Assembly (NCBI GenBank): GCA_965546615.1
Contig: CBEUVQ010000009.1
Location: forward strand, 1 to 64,000
Direction: 5' to 3'
Source of the DNA: CBEUVQ01 sp965546615
Lineage (GTDB): Bacteria; Bacillota; Desulfotomaculia; Desulfotomaculales; Desulfohalotomaculaceae
Length of the DNA: 64,000 bases
The position numbers were made by a program, and so were the translations under genes. This document shows positions 26,534 to 36,262 of this stretch, in pieces. Positions within the stretch are counted from its first letter, which is position 1. Each line of letters begins with the position of its first letter. The notes under the pieces were generated by a model that saw nothing but the letters and a program-made list of their open reading frames with translations, was not told the DNA's origin and ran no database searches.

Positions 26534-27529
26534 TTAAACTTTGAACTGCTCTATCTTGGATGATGTCAACCGAGTCTCTTTTGCCGCCACAGGTTCGCCA
26601 TATGCACGCAGGTACTCTTTAAACCCACCATCGAAAGCAAAAGTATATTCCACAGCGCCGGCAGGACAAGCATAAAAGCATGTCAAGCAGGAAATACATT
26701 CTGTTGATAATACTCTTTTACCTTCATACATATAATCCAACAGCTTTATGTCCATTGGACAGGCCCGTTCGCAGGCATAACAACCGACGCACTTTTCGCG
26801 TTTAATGTTGATTTTCATCAAAGAGAACCGAGCGCCGATTTTTTGAAACACAGGAATCGGGCATAAATATTTACAAACCGCTCGATTATCCCTCAGAAAA
26901 ACAGCCAGAAGAAAACCAAGTACGTAATAAACAAGATTGCCAATCAAAAACCAATATAATTCCCTTGATGATCCAACTTCTGGCTGATTTTCAAGTACAA
27001 GCAAAATATAAAGGACTAAACCCAGCGAGCCCAGAAAATGAACATAGCGGAACAAGCCAAGGTAAGGAATACGTCCTTCTTTTGGCTTCTTCCAAGGAAA
27101 CAGATCTAATACAGCAATTGTCCAGCAGGCGTAGCCGCACCAACCGCGGCCAAACAGAAAAGTTCCCCCGATTTTGGCAATAAGGTAATGAATAGTTGCT
27201 CCGGTAAATTCCCCCATAAAGATATAAAAGAAGAATCCCTCGATCTGCATATTTTCCTTTCCGATAATCCCCAAAAATAATACCATATAAAAACCCACAA
27301 GAAATTGCGTTACCAACCTGCCATAATGCCTGAAGTTCTTTGGAAGAACCGCTGTCAAAAATAAACCGACAGCAACAGAAAAACCGATATAGGAAAAATT
27401 AAATAAATAAAATAAATTATCCAATGTTAACCAGAGTACGACTGCAATGCTCAAAAATATCATCAAAAACACACCGGGCAAAATAAAGTGCTTTCCTTTA
27501 ATTTCCCAACTTAGATTTCCCTTTTTCAT
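26534..27529 (-). CDS. NapH-like membrane 4Fe-4S protein
   Basis: This protein of 331 residues has about six membrane segments and the family motif GRGWCGYACW (near residue 131), then CKYLCPIP and two 4Fe-4S motifs (CVGCYACERACP and CISCLTCFYACP). Related proteins pass electrons from quinol to periplasmic or maturation partners (NapH, NosR, CcoG). The exact partner is not visible. The ATG at 27529 is preferred because GAGGTGG sits 5 nt upstream. It is divergent from the efflux cassette. Confidence 0.8.
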   Translation of the reverse strand: MKKGNLSWEIKGKHFILPGVFLMIFLSIAVVLWLTLDNLFYLFNFSYIGFSVAVGLFLTAVLPKNFRHYGRLVTQFLVGFYMVLFLGIIGKENMQIEGFFFYIFMGEFTGATIHYLIAKIGGTFLFGRGWCGYACWTIAVLDLFPWKKPKEGRIPYLGLFRYVHFLGSLGLVLYILLVLENQPEVGSSRELYWFLIGNLVYYVLGFLLAVFLRDNRAVCKYLCPIPVFQKIGARFSLMKINIKREKCVGCYACERACPMDIKLLDYMYEGKRVLSTECISCLTCFYACPAGAVEYTFAFDGGFKEYLRAYGEPVAAKETRLTSSKIEQFKV

Positions 27530-27728
27530 AATTTCCACCTCAATTGCTCACTTAATATGAAAAACAACCGGTTTAATATCACCAGTTCAAACAAAACAGC
27601 TAATCACCGGTAAAACACAAGCATCATACCAAGAATTTTATAATTCACCGTTGACGCACCGCTTCCTTTTTTTAATCAGCACTTTTCATAATCACAATAA
27701 TAGACAGTCCTGTATACATAATTTTTAC

Positions 27729-27780
27729 TTGACAATTCAAACTAAACGCAGGTAGAGTAAAGATGTGAGTGATTACTCAC
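27729..27780 (+). promoter_or_regulatory. Promoter and TetR-type operator of the efflux cassette
   Basis: TTGACA at 27729-27734 is followed after 18 nt by TAGAGT (27753-27758). The palindrome GTGAGTGATTACTCAC lies at 27765-27780, over the expected transcription start. It is a 16-nt inverted repeat typical of TetR operators, and a TetR-family gene ends the cassette, so autoregulation is likely. Confidence 0.72.
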
Positions 27781-27803
27781 TATTATATGGGGGGATTCAG
27801 CTA

Positions 27804-28796
27804 ATGAAGAAAACAATTATTTTTGTTTTCACACTAACATTACTAATTTTTACCGGCTGCTCAGCCGACGATGGGGTGATTTTATCCGGCACTATTGAAG
27901 GCGATGAAATTCCTGTAATTGCTCAAATATCGGGAGAAATAGTGAGTATAGATCACGATGAAGGCGATTATGTTACCCCGAAGGACCGCCTGGCTAAAAT
28001 TGATGATCAAAGACTTAAACTCCAATATAATGAAGCGGAAGCCGCATTGGGCGGGGCTGCTGCTAAGTGGGAGCAGGCTAAAACTCATTATCAGGACAAT
28101 TTGCAGCAATTGGCTGCACGAGTTAACGAGCTGGAAAGTTTATTGGACGGGGCCAATGAAACACTGTCTTTTCAGCAAAAGCAATTGGAAAAAATGAAGT
28201 TATTGTATGCCGAAAATGCAGTAACAGAAAAAGAGCTGGATGCGCAAAAGGAATTGTATAATCAAGCAGCCACCAAAGTAGAACAACTTAGTGCTCAGCA
28301 TCAAGCAGCAAAAGTTCAGTATCAAGCCGCTCAAAATCAATATGACATAGCTTATTTAGAAGCCGCCAAAAAGCAGGCCCAATCCAGGCTGGAGCAAATA
28401 AAGCTTTCACTGGATAAAACCAATGTTTACTCTCCAGTTTCCGGTGTAGTGCTGCGCCGCTATATTGAACCCGGCGAGCCGGTTAAAGAAGGCAGCGCAT
28501 TATTTACCATTCTCAATACTGAAAAATTAGAAATTATTGTCTATCTGCCGGAAGCACAATTAAATTTAGCGCAGGTTGGAAAAACTGTTGATTTAAAGGT
28601 AAATGCTTATCCCGACCAAACATTTCACGGCAAAATTAAAAAGATCAGCAATCAAGCAGAATTCACACCGAAAAACATTCAAACCGGCGAAGAACGTGCC
28701 AAAACAGTTTTTGCAGTTACTGTTGAATTAACAGACGGCGATAAAGAGTTAAAACCGGGTATGTCGGCCGATGTGATCTTATCTAATGAAGGGTGA
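27804..28796 (+). CDS. HlyD-family efflux adaptor (lipoprotein)
   Basis: This 330-residue protein has a lipobox (LLIFTGCS), a biotinyl-lipoyl-like beta domain, a long coiled-coil hairpin (about residues 80-200), and the second half of the barrel (VYSPVSGVVLRRYIEPGEPV). It would link the ABC exporter to the cell envelope. The ATG at 27804 has GGGGGG upstream; an earlier in-frame ATG lies within the operator. It is co-transcribed with the ABC genes. Confidence 0.88.
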   Translation: MKKTIIFVFTLTLLIFTGCSADDGVILSGTIEGDEIPVIAQISGEIVSIDHDEGDYVTPKDRLAKIDDQRLKLQYNEAEAALGGAAAKWEQAKTHYQDNLQQLAARVNELESLLDGANETLSFQQKQLEKMKLLYAENAVTEKELDAQKELYNQAATKVEQLSAQHQAAKVQYQAAQNQYDIAYLEAAKKQAQSRLEQIKLSLDKTNVYSPVSGVVLRRYIEPGEPVKEGSALFTILNTEKLEIIVYLPEAQLNLAQVGKTVDLKVNAYPDQTFHGKIKKISNQAEFTPKNIQTGEERAKTVFAVTVELTDGDKELKPGMSADVILSNEG

Positions 28797-28801
28797 TTAA
28801 T

Positions 28802-29539
28802 ATGGATTATGCCATTTCCTGCGATCAACTTGTTAAGGATTTCGGCAATCTGCGTGCGGTAGATAACGTATCACTGGCAATACCGCGCGGCAGCATTTTT
28901 GGCTTTCTCGGCCCCAACGGTTCAGGCAAATCCACTACTATTCGTATGCTCTGCGGGGTACTCTCCCCTACCTCCGGTTCCGGTCAAGTACTGGGGTACA
29001 ACATTGTTAATGATGCTGAAACTATTAAACAGCATATCGGGTACATGTCACAAAAATTCAGCTTGTATGAAGATTTAACCGTTAATGAAAATATAGATTT
29101 TTATGCCGGCATATACGGCCTCTCTGCAGCTGAAGCGGAGATACAAAAAAACAAACTGCTGAAACTTGCCGATTTAGAAGGCCGAGAACATCAGTTAGCA
29201 GGCACATTATCCGGGGGATGGAAGCAGCGGTTAGCGCTGGCCTGTGCGCTGCTGCATCAACCAAGAGTATTGATTCTCGATGAACCAACCGCAGGTGTCG
29301 ACCCTTATTCCCGCCGTATCTTTTGGGATGTGATACGAAATCTGGCTTCCGACGGCATTACGGTGCTGGTAAGTACTCATTACATGGACGAAGCAGAAAG
29401 CTGTGATTATGTAGGGTTCATTTTTTACGGCAAACTATTAGCGGTCGGAACCCCGCTGGAACTGATGAAAGATTTAAACAAAAACAATTTAGATGATGTG
29501 TTTATTCATTATGTACAAAAATACAGTACACCAAAATAG
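28802..29539 (+). CDS. ABC transporter ATP-binding protein
   Basis: This 245-residue ATPase has Walker A GPNGSGKST, signature LSGGWKQRLALA, Walker B VLILDEPTAG and the switch His in STHYMDEAE. It powers the ABC-2 permease encoded next. The ATG at 28802 follows AAGGGTG; the GTG at 28793 overlaps the previous stop but has poor spacing. The drug or compound exported is unknown. Confidence 0.93.
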   Translation: MDYAISCDQLVKDFGNLRAVDNVSLAIPRGSIFGFLGPNGSGKSTTIRMLCGVLSPTSGSGQVLGYNIVNDAETIKQHIGYMSQKFSLYEDLTVNENIDFYAGIYGLSAAEAEIQKNKLLKLADLEGREHQLAGTLSGGWKQRLALACALLHQPRVLILDEPTAGVDPYSRRIFWDVIRNLASDGITVLVSTHYMDEAESCDYVGFIFYGKLLAVGTPLELMKDLNKNNLDDVFIHYVQKYSTPK

Positions 29540-29552
29540 GAAGGGACTTCAT

Positions 29553-30698
29553 TTGAAAAGAATAAAATTCTCTTTCATTCGTTTTAAATCAATTGCCAAA
29601 AAGGAATTTCTACAAATGCGTCGTGATCCGGCCAGCTTAGGCATTGGCATCATCATGCCGTTAATGCTGCTGCTGCTTTTTGGCTATGCTATCAATACCG
29701 ACGTTGACCATATGTCCACCGCCGTGTGGGATCAAAGCAAAACTAAACAGTCACGGGAATTAGTCGCCAAATTTTCAGTTAGTCAGTATTTCGATGTGAA
29801 CTATTATGTTACTAATAACGATGAACTGCAGCACTTAATGGATGCCGGTAAAGTTAAAGTCGGCCTGGTTATCCCACCGGACTATGCCTATAAATTAGCA
29901 AAAAATCAACCTGCTGATATACAAGTGCTGCTGGACGGCTCCGACCCCACCGCTGCCAGGACAGCATTTTCCTCTGCCCAAATGCTTGCCCAAAACAACG
30001 CATTAAACATTCAAAAAGAACTGTTGATGAAACAAGGCTTAAATGATATTGAGATGCCGTTAAATGCTGAAACCAGGGTATTGTATAATCCCGATATGGA
30101 CAGCACAATGTTTAACATCCCCGGACTAATTGGGCTTATCTTACAAAACGTCACCGCTTTATTGACCGCCTTTGCACTTGTCAGGGAAAAAGAACGCGGC
30201 ACCATGGAACAGTTGATTGTCACCCCGGTAAAGCCCAGTGAATTAATTTTGGGTAAATTAGCACCTTATGTAGTTGTCAGCATGGTCTCTTTTAGCTTAA
30301 TAGTTCTAACAGGAATCTTTTGGTTTGGTGTGCCGGTAAAAGGCAGCATATCGCTGCTGTTTGTCTTAGGTGCTTTGTTTATAATAACCACACTGGCTAT
30401 TGGCATTTTGATCTCGACTGTGGCAAAAACCCAACTGCAAGCGATGCAAATAGCCTTTGCCATTATTTTGCCCAGTGTACTGCTCTCGGGGTTTATTTTC
30501 CCCCGCGAAACAATGCCCCTGCCGGTAAAATGGTTAGGCGGAATGCTTCCTCTTACTTACTTTATCATTATTTTGAGAGGTATCTTTTTAAAAGGGGTGG
30601 GATTAACTTACCTTTGGGAAGAAACGCTTACTCTCAGCGCTTTTGCTGTACTCATTTGTGTTATTGCAGTGCTGCGTTTCCACAAAAAGCTGGAATAG
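29553..30698 (+). CDS. ABC-2 type permease
   Basis: This 381-residue protein has an N-terminal membrane segment, a large extracellular domain (about residues 45-170), and five C-terminal helices with the ABC-2 segment REKERGTMEQLIVTPVKPSE. It resembles the YhhJ/YbhR type, usually found with an HlyD adaptor. The TTG at 29553 is 6 nt after AAGGGA, and the longer frame overlaps the ATPase gene. Confidence 0.9.
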   Translation: MKRIKFSFIRFKSIAKKEFLQMRRDPASLGIGIIMPLMLLLLFGYAINTDVDHMSTAVWDQSKTKQSRELVAKFSVSQYFDVNYYVTNNDELQHLMDAGKVKVGLVIPPDYAYKLAKNQPADIQVLLDGSDPTAARTAFSSAQMLAQNNALNIQKELLMKQGLNDIEMPLNAETRVLYNPDMDSTMFNIPGLIGLILQNVTALLTAFALVREKERGTMEQLIVTPVKPSELILGKLAPYVVVSMVSFSLIVLTGIFWFGVPVKGSISLLFVLGALFIITTLAIGILISTVAKTQLQAMQIAFAIILPSVLLSGFIFPRETMPLPVKWLGGMLPLTYFIIILRGIFLKGVGLTYLWEETLTLSAFAVLICVIAVLRFHKKLE

Positions 30699-30722
30699 TA
30701 CCTATTTCTGAGGAGTGATTTT

Positions 30723-31397
30723 ATGGAAGATAAATTCGAAAATATTATTGCCGATTGGATTAAAGAAGTAAAAGCTGAAGATGAAATGACGCAGAAACAA
30801 CTGCAAATATTAGAAGCGTCTTTAAAATTGTTTGCTGAAAAGGGTTATCATGCCAGTTCAACCAGTGAAATCGCCAAAGAAGCGGGTGTGGCAGAAGGAA
30901 CGATTTTTCGCCACTTTAAAAGCAAAAAAGATATCCTGCTAACACTTACGGCTCCTCTGTTTTTAAAATTTATCTCTCCTTACTTACTTAAAGATGTTAA
31001 AGCAATGTTAGAAGACAGCAGTACTAATGTGCAGACTACTTTAGAAAACATCTATAAAAATCGCTTAGAGTTAATCGAAAATAACTGGGATCGGTTTAGA
31101 ATTATTTTTCAAGAAGCAACCTTTCACCCCGAAATTAAAGCAGCAGTAATAGAAAACATCGCCAAACCGGCCCGAAACATGCTGCAGTTATTTGCAGAAA
31201 AACAAATCCAATCCGGCAGCTTTAGAAATATTCCTGCCCCGACTGTGGCCAGATCAATCTTTTCCATGATGCTGGGCTTCATTTTTTTTAAACACATTGC
31301 TTTTCCGGAAGATAATGCAAAAATTGACGATGAACAGGAACTCAGCATTATGACAGATGTTTTGTTACACGGGCTGATGAAAAAACCCGGCTGTTAA
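30723..31397 (+). CDS. TetR-family transcriptional regulator
   Basis: This 224-residue regulator has a TetR helix-turn-helix at about residues 25-70 (KGYHASSTSEIAKEAGVAEG). The C-terminal ligand domain is not identifiable. GGAGTGA precedes the ATG. It is the last gene of the efflux cassette and probably represses it through the palindrome at 27765-27780. Confidence 0.92.
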   Translation: MEDKFENIIADWIKEVKAEDEMTQKQLQILEASLKLFAEKGYHASSTSEIAKEAGVAEGTIFRHFKSKKDILLTLTAPLFLKFISPYLLKDVKAMLEDSSTNVQTTLENIYKNRLELIENNWDRFRIIFQEATFHPEIKAAVIENIAKPARNMLQLFAEKQIQSGSFRNIPAPTVARSIFSMMLGFIFFKHIAFPEDNAKIDDEQELSIMTDVLLHGLMKKPGC

Positions 31398-31424
31398 ACA
31401 AATTGTTGACAGCCGGGTTTTTTG
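31379..31424. terminator. Bidirectional terminator after the TetR gene
   Basis: AAAACCCGGCTGT and ACAGCCGGGTTTTTT form a long stem. The left arm includes the end of the TetR reading frame. It also faces the end of the convergent symporter gene. Confidence 0.85.
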
Positions 31425-31469
31425 ATGATAACAGCTACTGCAAAGATTTTTCCTGCTGCACTCTACTTC

Positions 31470-32666
31470 TTATACCGCTGTATGAGATGCAGGTTCCTTT
31501 GATTGTTTGGCAATTTTATCTGTCAGTAACGCAATAGCGCCGTCTCCGGTTACGTTAGTAGCAGTGCCAAAACTATCTTGGGTTAAATAAATCGCAATCA
31601 TTAACGAGAGTTGAGCTTCACTAAATCCTAACATTGATTGCAGAATAGCTAACGCCGCCATTACAGCTCCGCCCGGTACACCGGGAGCAGCAACCATGGT
31701 AACACCCAGCATTAAAACAAACGGAAATATTTCTGCAAAAGTCGGCACTGCCCCTGAAAGCAGCATAACTGCCATCGCGCTCAGCGTTAAAGTGATGGTA
31801 CTGCCGGACAGGTGGATGGTAGCACACAGCGGCACTACAAAATCAGCTACACCTTCAGATACGCCGTTTTTCTTGCTGCAGCGCAGTGTAACCGGAATTG
31901 TTGCAGCTGAAGATTGAGTTCCGATAGCAGTTAAATATGCCGGAATCATATTTTTTATAGCTGCAATCGGGTTTTTCCCAGTTAATGAACCCGCAATTGT
32001 ATACTGGAAAAGAATATATATAATATGACACAAAATGACAATGGCAAACACTGTGCCGAAGATCTGCATAATTCTGACTACTTCTCCGCCATAAGTCATG
32101 TTTGCAAAAATACCGGCGATATGTATTGGCAGCAGAGGGATAATGACACTTTTGATAACCTTTTCGATTATTTCTTGAAAATCTTTTGTCACTTGATAAA
32201 GGGATTTGCTATTGATAGCAGCCATGCCCAATCCTAATAAGAAAGCAGTAACTAAAGCAGTCATTACGCCCATCATTGGTGGAATATCTACTTGAAAGAA
32301 ACCTTTTAGCAGTGCTTCTTCAGGGTTTGTTGCCTGGCCGCCGGCCGCGTTTACAATTTTTGGCAAAATGCCGCTGCCGACTAAAAAGGCAAAGGTTCCC
32401 GCTATTATCGTAGATAAATAAGCAAACAAAGTAGCTAACCCTAACAATTTTCCTGCGCCTTTGCCCAACTCAGCAATACCGGGAGCAACAAAGGCAATAA
32501 TAATTAAAGGAATAATGTAGGTCAGAAAACCGCCAAATATACCGTTAAATGTCGCCAACAGTCTGACCAAAAAGTCAAATTGCAGCAGCTCTCTGGAAAT
32601 GTAACCGATCAATATACCAAATGTTAAACCGATGATTAGTTTGGTAATAAGACTCATTCTTTTCAC
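31470..32666 (-). CDS. Dicarboxylate/amino-acid:cation symporter
   Basis: This 398-residue membrane protein is of the DAACS (GltP/SstT/DctA) family. It has about eight helices and two re-entrant loop motifs, one rich in small residues around IGTQSSAATIPVTL and the other near AAPGVPGGAVMA. It probably imports dicarboxylates, glutamate or serine. The first codon is GTG; an ATG 9 nt later is an alternative. Substrate cannot be set from these motifs. Confidence 0.88.
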   Translation of the reverse strand: MKRMSLITKLIIGLTFGILIGYISRELLQFDFLVRLLATFNGIFGGFLTYIIPLIIIAFVAPGIAELGKGAGKLLGLATLFAYLSTIIAGTFAFLVGSGILPKIVNAAGGQATNPEEALLKGFFQVDIPPMMGVMTALVTAFLLGLGMAAINSKSLYQVTKDFQEIIEKVIKSVIIPLLPIHIAGIFANMTYGGEVVRIMQIFGTVFAIVILCHIIYILFQYTIAGSLTGKNPIAAIKNMIPAYLTAIGTQSSAATIPVTLRCSKKNGVSEGVADFVVPLCATIHLSGSTITLTLSAMAVMLLSGAVPTFAEIFPFVLMLGVTMVAAPGVPGGAVMAALAILQSMLGFSEAQLSLMIAIYLTQDSFGTATNVTGDGAIALLTDKIAKQSKEPASHTAV

Positions 32667-32823
32667 AACTGTTCCCCGCCTTTTGCTTATATTGATTAGT
32701 ACCTTTGTAAGATAAATTTGTTAGAATATAATTTGCTGTTTTCAGTATTATTATTCGCCTGATATTTGCAAACATCTTTTCTGAAGAACCATGTGTTCCC
32801 ATATGACGAACAAGCAGGCAAAG

Positions 32824-32857
32824 AAAAAACCCGATTAGTAAAATCCTATTCGGGTTT
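32824..32857 (-). terminator. Terminator of miaB-ymcA
   Basis: AAACCCGA and TCGGGTTT pair across a partly paired loop, with a T run on the minus strand. It lies 35 nt after the ymcA stop. Confidence 0.7.
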
Positions 32858-32891
32858 CAATCCCGGAAACTTCCGGATTACATTAGCAGCC

Positions 32892-33269
32892 TCAACCGGA
32901 TGTTGTGCATCCATCCCCATTTATATGATTTCTTTTCTCCATCATAGCCTTGTTAATCGTTTGATTTACGTTGTTTAGTAAATCCTGAAATTTACTTTGG
33001 GCTTCATAAAAATCCTTAATCTTAGGATTTTCCAGCATCTTGGTCTCAAAAGTTTCAAATTCCTGAATATCATCTTGAGATAATTGCTTGCCTTGCATTT
33101 GTTTTTGCTGGTGTTTCATCTGCAGCTGCTGAAATTGTCTAAGAAGTTGGTCTGCCGCCGGGTCTTGCAGCATCAGTTTTTCTTTTTCTTGAACTTCGTT
33201 AAATTCATCAGAATCAGCTATCTTTTTTCCTAATTCCAAGGCTTTGTCAATAATCGCCTGTGACATCAT
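32892..33269 (-). CDS. ymcA: YlbF/YmcA-family regulator
   Basis: This 125-residue helical protein matches the YlbF/YmcA family (core near KLMLQDPAADQLLRQFQQLQ). In Bacillus, YmcA, YlbF and YaaT form the Ric complex, which promotes mRNA processing and biofilm and sporulation decisions, with Fe-S ligands from these subunits. One cysteine is visible near the C-terminus (GDGCTTSG). It overlaps miaB by 4 nt, as the two genes are adjacent in Bacillus. Assignment to YmcA rather than YlbF rests on this position. Confidence 0.75.
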   Translation of the reverse strand: MMSQAIIDKALELGKKIADSDEFNEVQEKEKLMLQDPAADQLLRQFQQLQMKHQQKQMQGKQLSQDDIQEFETFETKMLENPKIKDFYEAQSKFQDLLNNVNQTINKAMMEKRNHINGDGCTTSG

Positions 33270-34612
33270 TTCACCCCCCTTTCATAGTATTCTCCTACTA
33301 AATGTGTTAAGTGGCCTTCAGTAATGCGCACATCAACAATTTTACCCACAAGTTCTGATGATCCCTTAAATACCACTAACTTATTAGTGCGGGTTCGCCC
33401 TCCCAACTTATCGGTGTCACTTTTGGTAGGTCCTTCTACCAAAACTTCTTCTATTGATCCGACAAGTTGCTTGTTTTTTTGCAGCGAAATTTCATTTTGC
33501 AGCGCAATAAGTTTTTGAATCCGTTCTGATTTAACTTCGTCAGGAATTTGATCCGGCATCTTGGCTGCCGGCGTTCCTTGACGAACGTTATACACAAATG
33601 TAAAAGAGCTGTCATACTGCACTTGACGTACAATATCTAAAGTGTCGGCAAAATCAGCATCGGTTTCACCGGGAAAACCGACCATAATATCAGTGGTAAT
33701 ACTGGCGTTGGGAATCTTATTTTTTATTTTTGCAATTAAGTCTAAATATTGCTCCCGGGTATAGCCGCGATTCATTTTCTTTAAAATACTGTTACTGCCT
33801 GCCTGCACAGGCAAATGAAAGTGTTCGCACACTTTATCGCATGAAGCAATTACTTCAACCAACTTATCGGTAAAATCCCGGGGATGTGAAGTTGTATAGC
33901 GCAAACGTTCCAAACCATCCAGTTTATTTAACCGCAATAATAAATCTGCAAAATCAAAGCGAGGATTAAGTTCCTTGCCATAGGAATTTACGTTTTGCCC
34001 TAAAAGCGTAATATCCTTGTAACCCTGGGAAATTAACTCTTTAACTTCTTGCTCGATATCTTTGGGGCTGCGACTGCGTTCACGCCCGCGCACGTAAGGT
34101 ACAATACAGTATGTGCAGAAATTATTGCAGCCGTACATAATAGTCACCCAAGCTTTTAAGCCGGGCGCCCGACGCACCGGTACCCCTTCAACTACCGCAT
34201 CAGCATCCGACCAAATTTCAAGCACTGTTTCTTGAGTTTGGCGCAATTCGGCAATTAAGCGCGGCAGTTCATGAATATTATGAGTGCCAAAAATTAAATC
34301 TACATAAGGAAAACGTTTCTTGATATTTTGCCCCATATCCTTTTGCTGAGGCAAACAACCGCAAACGCCGATGATTAAATTAGGATTATTTTGCTTTAGT
34401 TTCTTCAGCCGCCCTAATAAGCCCCACACTTTATTTTCAGCCGTTTCACGTACACAGCAGGTTACTAACAAAATAATATCGGCTTCTGACTGTTCCTCAG
34501 TACCGATGTATCCCATTTCTTCCAGCTGTCCGGCCAATACTTCAGAATCATGTTCAGACATTTGACAACCAAATACTACAAGATGATATTTGCCATTACA
34601 AGTATGTACCAT
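33266..34612 (-). CDS. miaB: tRNA methylthiotransferase MiaB
   Basis: This 448-residue radical-SAM enzyme adds methylthio to i6A37 of tRNA, after MiaA. The three N-terminal Fe-S cysteines are in FGCQMSE, VTCCVRE and GVCGC. The radical-SAM motif is NNFCTYCIVP preceded by GC, and a TRAM domain ends the protein. The ATG at 34612 is chosen because AAAGGGTG lies 6 nt before it. The upstream promoter is strong. Confidence 0.95.
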   Translation of the reverse strand: MVHTCNGKYHLVVFGCQMSEHDSEVLAGQLEEMGYIGTEEQSEADIILLVTCCVRETAENKVWGLLGRLKKLKQNNPNLIIGVCGCLPQQKDMGQNIKKRFPYVDLIFGTHNIHELPRLIAELRQTQETVLEIWSDADAVVEGVPVRRAPGLKAWVTIMYGCNNFCTYCIVPYVRGRERSRSPKDIEQEVKELISQGYKDITLLGQNVNSYGKELNPRFDFADLLLRLNKLDGLERLRYTTSHPRDFTDKLVEVIASCDKVCEHFHLPVQAGSNSILKKMNRGYTREQYLDLIAKIKNKIPNASITTDIMVGFPGETDADFADTLDIVRQVQYDSSFTFVYNVRQGTPAAKMPDQIPDEVKSERIQKLIALQNEISLQKNKQLVGSIEEVLVEGPTKSDTDKLGGRTRTNKLVVFKGSSELVGKIVDVRITEGHLTHLVGEYYERGVK

Positions 34613-34644
34613 AATCAACACCCTTTACCAAGGCAATCTATTAC

Positions 34645-34673
34645 ATTATATCTATTATAGTCAAATCATGCAA
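34645..34673 (-). promoter_or_regulatory. Sigma-A promoter of miaB
   Basis: On the minus strand TTGCAT and TATAAT are separated by 17 nt, about 33 nt upstream of the start codon. Confidence 0.7.
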
Positions 34674-34738
34674 ATACTAATAGTTAATTGGCCGCTGTTG
34701 CATGCAAAAATCAAAATAAACAAGGTATCTTTTTGGGT

Positions 34739-36244
34739 TTAACGATTGCACAGTTTTCCCAACTTACATAGTCTGACGGCTATATCATCTGTTAAACTTT
34801 CTCTGCTAAAACGCCACTGCCAATTGCCTCCGACAGTGCCGGGATAATTCATTCGTGCTTCACTGCCTAAGCACAGCACATCCTGCAGGGGGATAATTAC
34901 TGCAGCGGCAAAACTATAGTAAGCAAGTTCTATAAACCGCCAGCAAATTTCTTGATTGGTCATTGTGTCGTCTATCAAAAAATAATCTTTTAAAATTCGT
35001 TTTAACTTGGGGTTTTTGGCAGCATTTTTTTGATACCAGCCAAGCATGGTATCATTATCATGCGTACCGGTGTACACCGCCAAGTTATGAGCATGATAAA
35101 AAGGTGAAAATTCTTCTACTTTGCCGCTTTCTAAAGCAAACTGCAGAATTCTCATGCCGGGAAAATTGAATTGTTCTTTTAGCTCTCTCACTTCGGAGGT
35201 AATTACCCCCAAATCCTCAGCAATTACCGGCAGTCCCTTTACCCCCATATGCCGGCTTAATTCTTTAAATAACTGCTCACCCGGTGCTTTTACCCACCTG
35301 CCGTTTTCTGCTGTTTTATCGCCGTAAGGCACTGCCCAATAGGCTTCAAAACCGCGAAAATGGTCAATGCGCACTATATCTACAATGCTGTAGAGATGAT
35401 CAAATCTCTCTTTCCACCATTGAAAATTATCATTTTGCATCACTTCCCAATTATAAAGAGGGTTGCCCCAAAGCTGTCCGGTTTCACTGAAATAATCAGG
35501 AGGCACGCCGGCAACCTCTAAAGGCAGGCCATCACTGTCAAGCTGATAATATTTTTTCTGCGCCCAAGTGTCACTGCTGTCGTAAGAAACGTAAATCGGC
35601 AAATCACCGATAATTTTAATACCTTTACTGCGCGCATATGCTTTTAAATCCATCCATTGATTGAAAAAGACATACTGCAAAAACCGGTGATAAGCAATAT
35701 CTTCATGTAAATATTCGCGATAGCGTTCCAGCGCATACTGATCTCGTCCGGCAATAGATTGATCCCATTCATTCCATGGTAAACCGTTAAAATATTTTTT
35801 CAAAGCCATATATAAACAGTAATCATCCAACCAATACTGATTCCGGTTCACAAAATGGCAGTATTCCACCGGTTTTTCCAAGACGGCAAATCTTTTAAAG
35901 GCCTTATATAACAAGCTTTGTTTATATTTTTTGACTTGAGCAAACTGTACTTTGCTTGCATCAAAAATCGGCAGATCTTCGATATCAGCAGCATCCAATA
36001 ATCCTTCAGCAATCAGCTTATCCGGGCTGATTAAAATTGGATTCCCGGCAAACGCCGATAAAGCGGAATAAGGTGATTCCCCATAACCGACCGGATTTAA
36101 TGGTAAAACCTGCCACAGCTTTTGCCCTGCGGCCGCTAAAAAATCAATAAAACGATAAGCTTCCGGTCCTAAGTCACCAATACCGTATTTTGATGGCAGT
36201 GAAGTTGGATGCAGCAAAATACCGCACTCTCTGGCAAATTCCAT
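34739..36244 (-). CDS. malQ: 4-alpha-glucanotransferase
   Basis: This 501-residue GH77 enzyme rearranges alpha-1,4-glucans. Visible features are the N-terminal GILLHPTSLPSKYGIGDLG, the nucleophile region VRIDHFRGFEAYW (near residue 293), acid/base region PVIAEDLG (near 340) and TGTHDNDT. GGAG precedes the ATG. It follows the GH13 gene by 18 nt, and the two probably serve glycogen and maltodextrin turnover. Confidence 0.95.
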   Translation of the reverse strand: MEFARECGILLHPTSLPSKYGIGDLGPEAYRFIDFLAAAGQKLWQVLPLNPVGYGESPYSALSAFAGNPILISPDKLIAEGLLDAADIEDLPIFDASKVQFAQVKKYKQSLLYKAFKRFAVLEKPVEYCHFVNRNQYWLDDYCLYMALKKYFNGLPWNEWDQSIAGRDQYALERYREYLHEDIAYHRFLQYVFFNQWMDLKAYARSKGIKIIGDLPIYVSYDSSDTWAQKKYYQLDSDGLPLEVAGVPPDYFSETGQLWGNPLYNWEVMQNDNFQWWKERFDHLYSIVDIVRIDHFRGFEAYWAVPYGDKTAENGRWVKAPGEQLFKELSRHMGVKGLPVIAEDLGVITSEVRELKEQFNFPGMRILQFALESGKVEEFSPFYHAHNLAVYTGTHDNDTMLGWYQKNAAKNPKLKRILKDYFLIDDTMTNQEICWRFIELAYYSFAAAVIIPLQDVLCLGSEARMNYPGTVGGNWQWRFSRESLTDDIAVRLCKLGKLCNR

Positions 36245-36262
36245 GCTATCTCCTTATTTATG

